The notes beneath the pieces were generated by a model. It saw only the letters and a program-made list of their open reading frames with translations. It did no database searches and was not told the origin of the DNA. A stretch of DNA of 11,786 nucleotides from Gemmatimonadota bacterium. GTDB taxonomy: Bacteria > Gemmatimonadota > Gemmatimonadetes > Gemmatimonadales > Gemmatimonadaceae. Below, piece by piece: positions 7,091 through 11,786 of this stretch. Position 1 is the first letter of the stretch. Each line of letters starts with the position of its first letter. A program made the translations under genes and the position numbers. The stretch is taken from assembly GCA_016794735.1 (NCBI GenBank), contig JAEUJK010000235.1, positions 1 to 11,786 on the forward strand, in the 5' to 3' direction.

Positions 7091-7642
7091 ATGACGATCA
7101 AGATCTACACGCGCACCGGCGACGAAGGCCAAACGGGGCTGTTCGGCGGCGGGCGGGTCGAGAAGGACGACGCACGCGTCGATGCCTACGGCGAGATCGA
7201 CGAACTCAACGCGGTCCTCGGCATGGCGCGCGCCGTCGAGCTCATGCCGCGCGTCGACGAAGTCATCGCCCCCATCCAGCGCGACCTCTTTTCGATCGGG
7301 GCACTGCTCGCGACCCCGGACCACGCGAAGATGCGCGAGCAACTCGCGAAAGCCCGTATCGACGACGACCGCATCGCCGAACTCGAACGCGCCATCGACG
7401 CCTGCGACCGGGAGCTCGAGGAGTTGCGGGCCTTCATCCTGCCCGGCGGCACACCGAAGGCGGCCGCACTGCACGTCGCGCGCACCGTGTGCCGGCGCGC
7501 CGAACGCCGGGTGGTCGCGCTGCGACGCACGGTGACCATCCCCGAGCAGGTGATCGTGTACCTGAACCGGCTGTCCGACCTCCTGTTCGTCCTCGCGCGC
7601 GTGGCCAACAAGCGGGCCGGTGCGGGTGAGGTCACCTGGTGA
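7091..7642 (+). CDS. pduO: Cob(I)alamin adenosyltransferase, PduO type
   Basis: The product has 183 residues, a full-length single-domain member. It transfers the adenosyl group of ATP to cob(I)alamin to make adenosylcobalamin, in the cytoplasm. Visible family motifs are YTRTGDEGQTGLFGGGR (6-22, the ATP-binding N-terminus), the following KDDARVDAYGEIDELNAVLG (25-44), FILPGG (115-120), ARTVCRRAER (130-139) and YLNRLSDLLFVLAR (157-170). The layout fits the trimeric PduO/MMAB fold rather than CobA or EutT. Its stop overlaps the aroB start as GTGA (7639-7642), so the two are co-transcribed and probably coupled. No other cobalamin gene and no B12-dependent enzyme is visible here, nor a cobalamin riboswitch upstream (only 35 bp separate it from the divergent gene). 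Confidence 0.94.
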   Translation: MTIKIYTRTGDEGQTGLFGGGRVEKDDARVDAYGEIDELNAVLGMARAVELMPRVDEVIAPIQRDLFSIGALLATPDHAKMREQLAKARIDDDRIAELERAIDACDRELEELRAFILPGGTPKAAALHVARTVCRRAERRVVALRRTVTIPEQVIVYLNRLSDLLFVLARVANKRAGAGEVTW

Positions 7643-8781
7643 CGACACCCGCGGCACCGGACGTCATCGACCTGCTCGGCTACCGGATCCACGTCGGGCC
7701 GTGGATGCTGGAGCAGGTCGGACGGGTCGCCGCGGAGGTCGCCCCTGCGCACACCTACGCGGTCATCACCGACGACCACGTCGGCCCGGTGGCGGCTCCA
7801 CAGGTCGTCGGTTCGCTCCGCCACTACGCACCCCACGCACGGGTCATCCTCCAGGGCATCACGCCGGGTGAGGCCACCAAGACGCGGGCCACGTGGCATG
7901 CACTCACCGACTGGCTCCTCGGGGAACGCTGCGGGCGCGACACCACCGTCATCGCGTTAGGCGGCGGGGTCGTCGGGGACCTGGCCGGCTTCGTCGCAGC
8001 GACCTTCATGCGTGGCGTCCCCGTGGTGCAGGTCCCCACGTCGCTCCTCGCGATGGTCGATGCGTCGGTCGGCGGCAAGGTTGGCGTCGATACGGAACAC
8101 GGGAAGAACCTCGTCGGCGCCTTCCACCAGCCGGCGGCGGTCGTCATCGACCCCACGGTGCTGCAAACGCTGCCGGTCGATGACTTCCGGAATGGATTGG
8201 CCGAGGTGGTGAAGCACGGGGTGATCGCCGACGCGTCGTATCTCGCGCGGAGCCGTGACCTCGCGCGCCAGATCCTCGACGCCCCGACCGCGACCGATTG
8301 GACCTCGAACGCGCTCGCGCGCCTGGTGGCGGACAGTGTGCGCATCAAGGCGTCGGTGGTCTCCCAGGATCCGCACGAGGCTCCCGGCGGCATTCGCCAG
8401 TCGCTCAACTTCGGCCACACCATCGGACATGCCATCGAGGGCCTGCTCGACTTTCGCCTGCTTCACGGGCACGCCGTCAGCATTGGTATGGTGGTGGAGT
8501 CCCGGCTCGGAGAGGCCCTCGGGGTCACGGCGCCCGGGACCTGCCAGGCGATTCGTGAGACCCTGGTGGCCCTCGGCCTCCCGACGGAGGTGCCGCCCGG
8601 GCTCGAGATCACCGACATCGTGGACGCCTGTCGGCGTGACAAGAAGGCGCGCGCGGCGCGCGCCGTGTTCGCCCTCCCAGCCGCCATTGGCGCCATGGCG
8701 GTGACCCCCCGGGGCTACGGGGTTCAGGTGGACCCTGACACGATTGCCTCTTCACTGAAGGCGGGTTCGACCGCGACTTGA
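7639..8781 (+). CDS. aroB: 3-Dehydroquinate synthase
   Basis: The product has 380 residues. This cytoplasmic enzyme converts DAHP to 3-dehydroquinate, step two of the shikimate pathway to aromatic amino acids. The NAD-binding core GGGVVGDLAGFVAATFMRG is at 108-126. It continues through PTSLLAMVDASVGGKVGVD (133-151) and KNLVGAFHQP (156-165). The metal ligands are recognisable as E189 in GLAEVVKHG, H260 in NFGHTIGHA and H276 in LLHGHAV. All three are intact, so I expect an active enzyme. GTG at 7639 is supported by GAGG (7628-7631) 7 nt upstream inside the preceding gene, and by the 4-nt overlap with it. The last 20 residues or so are low-complexity. I see no convincing terminator directly after the stop. 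Confidence 0.95.
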   Translation: MTTPAAPDVIDLLGYRIHVGPWMLEQVGRVAAEVAPAHTYAVITDDHVGPVAAPQVVGSLRHYAPHARVILQGITPGEATKTRATWHALTDWLLGERCGRDTTVIALGGGVVGDLAGFVAATFMRGVPVVQVPTSLLAMVDASVGGKVGVDTEHGKNLVGAFHQPAAVVIDPTVLQTLPVDDFRNGLAEVVKHGVIADASYLARSRDLARQILDAPTATDWTSNALARLVADSVRIKASVVSQDPHEAPGGIRQSLNFGHTIGHAIEGLLDFRLLHGHAVSIGMVVESRLGEALGVTAPGTCQAIRETLVALGLPTEVPPGLEITDIVDACRRDKKARAARAVFALPAAIGAMAVTPRGYGVQVDPDTIASSLKAGSTAT

Positions 8782-8969
8782 ACCAGTCAGTCCGGTCAGA
8801 TCGGCGGAGTTTTCCACACGTATACGGCGCTTGTTCGGTGGCCGGACCCGTCATTGGCTCGGCCTCACGTGCGCGGGATCACACGATCTTCAGACTCGCA
8901 AGACGTTGTGCCCGAACGTGATGCGACCTGAATCACCCCGGCGTAACCAGTTGGCACCAAAATTGGCTG
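8782..8969. other. Gene-free stretch between aroB and the sigma-factor promoter
   Basis: No credible reading frame is present. A short TTGG-CA-CCAA-AA-TTGG array (8951-8966) lies against the downstream -35 box. A weak hairpin GTGAT/ATCAC occurs near 8920-8938. TTTTCCACA (8810-8818) differs by one base from a DnaA box, but it is single. No strong terminator for aroB was found. Confidence 0.5.
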
Positions 8970-8998
8970 TTGACGGACAAGAAACCGTTTCGTACTGT
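8970..8998 (+). promoter_or_regulatory. Promoter of the sigma-factor gene
   Basis: TTGACG (8970-8975) and TACTGT (8993-8998) are separated by exactly 17 nt, a good housekeeping-type promoter. Transcription would start near 9005, giving a leader of about 67 nt with a ribosome site (AGAGAGG) shortly before ATG 9072. The TTGG/CCAA array directly upstream could be an operator or an UP-like element. Confidence 0.6.
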
Positions 8999-9071
8999 GC
9001 CCGCCCACTTCCCCCCTACGCTGCGGCGCTCACACGGGCCACGGCGACACGTTGTCGAAGCAGAGAGGCCT

Positions 9072-9974
9072 ATGCCAGCGATCGAGACAAGGGCAAAGTC
9101 GTCCACCAAGTCCTTCGTTCGTGCAGCTCCTTCCACCGCATTCGACCAGTATCTCCTCGACATACAAAAGCTCCCCCTGATCACCGACCCGGCCGAGGAA
9201 CGACGGTTAGCCCGGCTGGCCCAAAAGGGTGACGAAGCCGCTGCCGAACGCCTCGTTACCGCGAACCTCAGGTTTGTGATCTCGTACGTGAAGAAGTACC
9301 AGGGGCACGGGCTCGACCTCTCCGAGCTGGTTGCCATCGGCAACGAAGGGCTCCTCAAGGCGGTCCGGAAGTTCGATCCCGACCAAGGCGTGAAGTTCAT
9401 CTCGTACGCCGTGTGGTGGGTGCGCCAGGCAGTCCTCAAGGCGCTCGCGGAGCAGACCCGCTCCGTCCGTATCCCGCTCAACCAGAATTCGCAGCTCATC
9501 CGCCTGTCGCGGGCGGAAACGATCCTCGCGCAGGTCCTGCGCCGCGACCCGTCCGACGACGAAGTCGCTCGCCTCATCGGCGAAACCCCGGAGAATGTGC
9601 GCGCCGCGCGCCAGATGACCTCGACCGAGGTCTCGCTCGACGCCCCGGTGGATCGCAGCGATCGCGAAGCCTCCACGCTCGGGGAGCGCTTCTCCGGCGT
9701 CGACGGCGCCGAGATCGAGGACGTGACCGACTTCAAGCTGATGCGCGAGTTCATCGGCAAGGTCTTCCAGAAGTACCTCACCTCCCGCGAGCGCAAGATC
9801 CTCAGCCTGTACTACGGACTCGAGGAAGGCTCCGAGGCGATGACCCTGGAGCGCATCGGCGCCCTGCTCGGCGTCACCCGTGAGCGCATCCGCCAGATTC
9901 GCGAGCGTGCCTTCGAGAAGCTGCGCGAGTCGCCCGACGGACGTGCCCTCGCCGGATTCTGGACCGCCGCCTGA
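9072..9974 (+). CDS. RNA polymerase sigma factor, RpoD/SigA family (short form)
   Basis: The product has 300 residues. It directs core RNA polymerase to promoters. Regions in order: 1.2 (about 22-55, QYLLDIQKLPLIT), region 2 (about 56-130, with NLRFVISYVKKYQGHGLDL and core-binding/-10 residues FISYAVWWVRQAVLKALAEQ at 109-128), region 3 (about 139-215), and region 4 (about 232-286, ending in the -35 helix-turn-helix VTRERIRQIRERAFEKLR at 268-285). Region 1.1 and the long non-conserved insert of proteobacterial RpoD are missing, as in short SigA/RpoS-type factors. I cannot say whether this is the housekeeping factor or a paralogue. The in-frame TTG at 8970 is rejected as start because it is the -35 box; ATG 9072 has AGAGAGG 3 nt before it. 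A strong terminator follows. Confidence 0.93.
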   Translation: MPAIETRAKSSTKSFVRAAPSTAFDQYLLDIQKLPLITDPAEERRLARLAQKGDEAAAERLVTANLRFVISYVKKYQGHGLDLSELVAIGNEGLLKAVRKFDPDQGVKFISYAVWWVRQAVLKALAEQTRSVRIPLNQNSQLIRLSRAETILAQVLRRDPSDDEVARLIGETPENVRAARQMTSTEVSLDAPVDRSDREASTLGERFSGVDGAEIEDVTDFKLMREFIGKVFQKYLTSRERKILSLYYGLEEGSEAMTLERIGALLGVTRERIRQIRERAFEKLRESPDGRALAGFWTAA

Positions 9975-10001
9975 GATCCTTCTCACGTTGTTCGTCCCAC
10001 G

Positions 10002-10035
10002 GAGCCCGACGCGACATGCGTCGGGCTCTTTCGTT
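10002..10035 (+). terminator. Strong intrinsic terminator after the sigma-factor gene
   Basis: A perfect 11-bp GC-rich stem, GAGCCCGACGC (10002-10012) and GCGTCGGGCTC (10018-10028), encloses a 5-nt loop and is followed by TTTCGTT. It starts 27 nt after the sigma stop codon. Confidence 0.9.
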
Positions 10036-10053
10036 AGAAGCTCCTCCTCATCG

Positions 10054-10114
10054 CGTGGTGACAAACCACGGGAGACCGGAACGCTACACGACGCCCCGTG
10101 GACAAACCCCGGGC
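10054..10114 (+). repeat. Two copies of a CGTGG-(TG)-ACAAACCnCGGG motif upstream of the receiver gene
   Basis: Copy 1 (10054-10072) and copy 2 (10097-10113) align with a 2-nt gap and one mismatch. Copy 1 is also a perfect hairpin or palindrome, CGTGGT-GACAA-ACCACG. Copy 2 contains the -35 box of the candidate promoter, so a protein bound there would block or recruit polymerase. The copies start 43 bp apart, about four helical turns. Confidence 0.45.
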
Positions 10115-10127
10115 ATCGTGACATAGT
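10099..10127 (+). promoter_or_regulatory. Candidate promoter of the receiver gene
   Basis: TGGACA (10099-10104) and CATAGT (10122-10127) are 17 nt apart; the boxes match consensus at five and four of six positions. The start of transcription would be near 10134, with GGAGAG (10159-10164) as ribosome site before ATG 10174. Confidence 0.5.
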
Positions 10128-10173
10128 GCGGCACCCCGAGCACGCGATCCGCTGAAACGGAGAGTTCGCATTG

Positions 10174-10608
10174 ATGTCAGACACCAACAGGGTCCTGGTC
10201 GTCGACGACGAACTCACCATTCGCGTGGCCTTGCGCCGTTGCTTCGCGCGCATGGGATGGGCGGTCGACGAGGCGTCGAACGGGGAGAGCGCGTGGGCCC
10301 TCATTGCCCTCGACGAGGAACAACCCGCGGCGTCGCGCTACCGCATGGTCCTTTGCGACCTGCGCATGCCCGGGCTGAGTGGCATCGACCTGTACGAGCG
10401 GGTGCGCACGCAGTACCCCGACGTGCTCCCGCGACTGGTCATCTCCACGGGTGACATCGTCTCGCAGGAGGCCGCCGATTTCGTCGAGCGGGCCGGGTGT
10501 GCGGTGCTCCAGAAGCCCTTCGAGCTCTCGGCCATCCGGAGCCTCGCCCAGCAGCTGAGCGAGGCGGCGGCTCCCGCGCCTACAGACGGAACAAGTACGA
10601 CATCTTGA
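10174..10608 (+). CDS. Stand-alone receiver (CheY-like) response regulator
   Basis: The product has 144 residues, essentially one receiver domain with a short Ala/Thr/Ser tail and no output domain. Phosphorylation machinery is complete: D11-D12 in VLVVDDE, acceptor D62 in LCDLRMPG, S91-T92 in VISTGD, and K114 in QKPF. The sequence style (DLRMPGLSGIDLYERV, STGDIVSQEAADFVERAGC) resembles the receiver that ends hybrid histidine kinases, so it may be a diffusible phosphorelay partner. No kinase gene is in the window. ATG 10174 has GGAGAG 9 nt upstream; TTG 10171 would add one residue with 6-nt spacing. The last 29 bp overlap the 3' end of the opposite-strand outer-membrane gene. Its own promoter and the terminator before it indicate independent transcription from the sigma gene. 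Confidence 0.9.
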   Translation: MSDTNRVLVVDDELTIRVALRRCFARMGWAVDEASNGESAWALIALDEEQPAASRYRMVLCDLRMPGLSGIDLYERVRTQYPDVLPRLVISTGDIVSQEAADFVERAGCAVLQKPFELSAIRSLAQQLSEAAAPAPTDGTSTTS

Positions 10609-11786
10609 GGAAGAACTGGTTCCCGGTGCGCAGCGTCTGCGACCGGGTCACCACGGGCTCCTCATACGACTGCATCAGGTCGTTGTAGCCGGCGTACAGG
10701 AACGAGGCGGGGCCCAGCTCGTACGTCACGAGCAGGCTGGAGGCATACCGGATCGCCCGCTCGTTCACGGGGTTGCTCACCAGCGTATTGAACTGGTCCG
10801 AGTATTCGCCGATGAGCCGCAGCCCCAGCCGCCGACTCACCTGGTAGGTCCCGCGCAGTCGAACGATCTTCGCATCGTCGACGAGTTCTCCGCCCCACTC
10901 CTCGTAGTGGTTCGACTGCTGGCCGCGCACTTCGATGCTCGCCTGGGGCACCGGACGGATCGTGACGCGCAGGCTCCCGAACACCCCCTTGGACACGCGG
11001 GGGTTGTTCGGGTCGAACAACTCGCGATCGCCACCGTAGAAGAACCCGCCGAGCTGGACGAAGCGCGACGTCTCGAGCCGCCAGTCGGTGAAGATCCCAC
11101 GCTGGTGGAGGGGCACGCCGAGGATCGCCTGCCGTTCGATCATGTAGCTCACGTTGAAGCCGGCGCGCTGCTTGAACGTGACCTCGAAGCGCGGCGTGAT
11201 CGCGTAGTCGAGCAGGCCGGCACCGAACGCATTGGTTCGGCTCACCGAGAGGCTCTGCGAGACCTTCTGGATCACCGCGCCGTTCGGGTACTGGTCGAAG
11301 GCCATGCGCCCCGTGAAGCTCTCCACGCCAACACGGGAATAACGTCCCAGCTGGTTGCGGTACTCCGGCGAGAGGCCGGCCGCCGAGACATTCCAGTTGA
11401 AGTTGCGCCCGGCCTGCGAGAGGCGTGCGGTGTAATACCCACCGCTGCGCTCGGTGCCATCGAACAGCGAGGACAGGGCCGTATCGAGCGGGGCACGCTC
11501 ATTCGACAGGGCGCCTTCGGCCGAGAACACGAGGGTCTTTCGCCGGAGGGACAGGTCGAACTCCGCCACGGAGGAACGCGACGATCCCGCCGTCCGGCCG
11601 AGGAACGACCCGCCGATCCATGAGTCGCTGAGGATGTCGCGACGCACGCGGCCCACGACGGCGTCGCCGCGCGTCCCCATCTTCGCCACCACGCCACCGC
11701 TTTCATATCCATCGTAGTAGAACCACGCCGGGGCGTCGTCGCGCGCATACAACACGCCGTACTGCGTTGCCCCCGCCTTCCCGGTG
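10580..11786 (-). CDS. DUF5916-like outer-membrane barrel protein, C-terminal 401 residues (N-terminus off the right edge)
   Basis: The frame is open from the right edge to TAG at 10582-10580, so the gene begins outside the window; GTG/TTG codons near 11755 are internal. The visible part looks like an outer-membrane barrel: alternating aromatic/polar strands, many Tyr and Arg residues, and turns such as NNPRVSKG. The opening stretch (TGKAGATQYGVLYA, then VVGRVRRDILSDSWIGGSF) and the terminal KMSYLFRL match what I know of DUF5916 proteins. These usually carry an N-terminal carbohydrate-binding-like domain before the barrel. Their function is unknown; surface carbohydrate binding or transport is a guess. 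The last residue is Leu rather than the usual Phe/Trp of barrel signals. It overlaps the receiver gene tail to tail by 29 bp. Confidence 0.78.
   Translation of the reverse strand, partial: TGKAGATQYGVLYARDDAPAWFYYDGYESGGVVAKMGTRGDAVVGRVRRDILSDSWIGGSFLGRTAGSSRSSVAEFDLSLRRKTLVFSAEGALSNERAPLDTALSSLFDGTERSGGYYTARLSQAGRNFNWNVSAAGLSPEYRNQLGRYSRVGVESFTGRMAFDQYPNGAVIQKVSQSLSVSRTNAFGAGLLDYAITPRFEVTFKQRAGFNVSYMIERQAILGVPLHQRGIFTDWRLETSRFVQLGGFFYGGDRELFDPNNPRVSKGVFGSLRVTIRPVPQASIEVRGQQSNHYEEWGGELVDDAKIVRLRGTYQVSRRLGLRLIGEYSDQFNTLVSNPVNERAIRYASSLLVTYELGPASFLYAGYNDLMQSYEEPVVTRSQTLRTGNQFFLKMSYLFRL
10622..10647 (+). other. Stable hairpin just past the receiver stop codon
   Basis: CCCGGT-g-CGCAG-cgt-CTGCG-ACCGGG forms 11 base pairs with one bulged G and a 3-nt loop, starting 14 nt after the receiver gene's stop. 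It lies inside the coding end of the opposite gene. No U-tract follows on the plus strand, so it is not a standard intrinsic terminator. It could define or protect the receiver mRNA 3' end. Confidence 0.35.

Noticed and set aside
2579..7094. Long plus-strand reading frames opposite the minus-strand genes (2579-3463, 3467-4519, 4625-5929, 6075-7094)
   Set aside because: They lie wholly antisense to genes with clear motifs, are rich in Arg, His and Pro, and show no domain pattern. Such shadows are expected at this GC content.
8810..8818. DnaA-box-like TTTTCCACA
   Set aside because: A single copy with one mismatch, no cluster and no AT-rich unwinding region; chance is sufficient.
8970..9071. 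Upstream TTG start that would add 34 residues to the sigma factor
   Set aside because: The TTG is the first half of the -35 box (TTGACG), the extension has no family similarity, and ATG 9072 has its own ribosome site.
8831..9232. 133-residue plus-strand frame overlapping the sigma-factor start
   Set aside because: It is in a different frame from the sigma gene, has no ribosome site or recognisable motif, and spans the sigma promoter.
9207..10304. 365-residue minus-strand frame across the sigma-factor and receiver genes
   Set aside because: It is antisense to two well-supported genes and crosses the sigma terminator; the translation shows no recognisable domain.
1..11786. Search for CRISPR arrays, tRNA or rRNA genes, insertion-sequence ends, integrases or phage genes
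   Set aside because: No regularly spaced repeats, no cloverleaf-like segments, no transposase motifs and no change in base composition were seen by eye.

Overview
The window looks like chromosomal DNA from a GC-rich, diderm bacterium, most probably a member of the Gemmatimonadota. This rests on the gene content: a short RpoD/SigA-type sigma factor, a DUF5916-type outer-membrane protein ending in the typical YLFRL tail, a TamB-like protein crowded with Asp-Ser turns, and very GC-rich third codon positions throughout. The phylum assignment is inference from family flavour; no marker RNA is present. I see no tRNA, rRNA, CRISPR array, insertion sequence or phage gene, and base use is even across the window.

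Layout. (1) Positions 1-5836, minus strand: a compact three-gene operon read right to left. It contains a response regulator with a degenerate GGDEF domain, a three-POTRA Omp85 (TamA/BamA-like) outer-membrane protein, and the first 887 residues of a TamB/AsmA-like protein that runs off the left edge. The genes are separated by 3 nt or less and by 1 nt. A candidate promoter with a dyad around its -35 box lies at 5877-5915. (2) 6036-7055, minus: a thioredoxin-reductase-like ferredoxin-NADP+ reductase, closed by a hairpin terminator at 5973-6014. (3) 7091-8781, plus: a PduO-type cob(I)alamin adenosyltransferase overlapping 3-dehydroquinate synthase (aroB) by 4 nt. Blocks 2 and 3 diverge from a 35-bp gap in which both genes appear to be leaderless. 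(4) 8782-9071: a gene-free stretch holding a good promoter for the next gene. (5) 9072-9974, plus: a 300-residue sigma-70 family factor with a strong terminator at 10002-10035. (6) 10174-10608, plus: a stand-alone receiver protein whose upstream region has a repeated motif and a promoter. Its 3' end overlaps tail to tail by 29 bp with (7) 10580-11786, minus: the C-terminal 401 residues of a DUF5916-like outer-membrane barrel protein.

How the genes work together. The left operon encodes the two ends of a TamA/TamB-type envelope bridge used for outer-membrane protein assembly or phospholipid transport, co-expressed with a signalling protein. That pairing is the most unusual gene arrangement here. 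The central genes are core metabolism (ferredoxin/NADPH redox, adenosylcobalamin, shikimate pathway). The right side is regulatory (sigma factor, receiver) plus a surface protein of unknown function. I do not see a clearly novel defence or mobile system. The strongest leads are the signalling/TamAB operon, the paired leaderless divergent promoters, and the operator-like repeats before the receiver gene.
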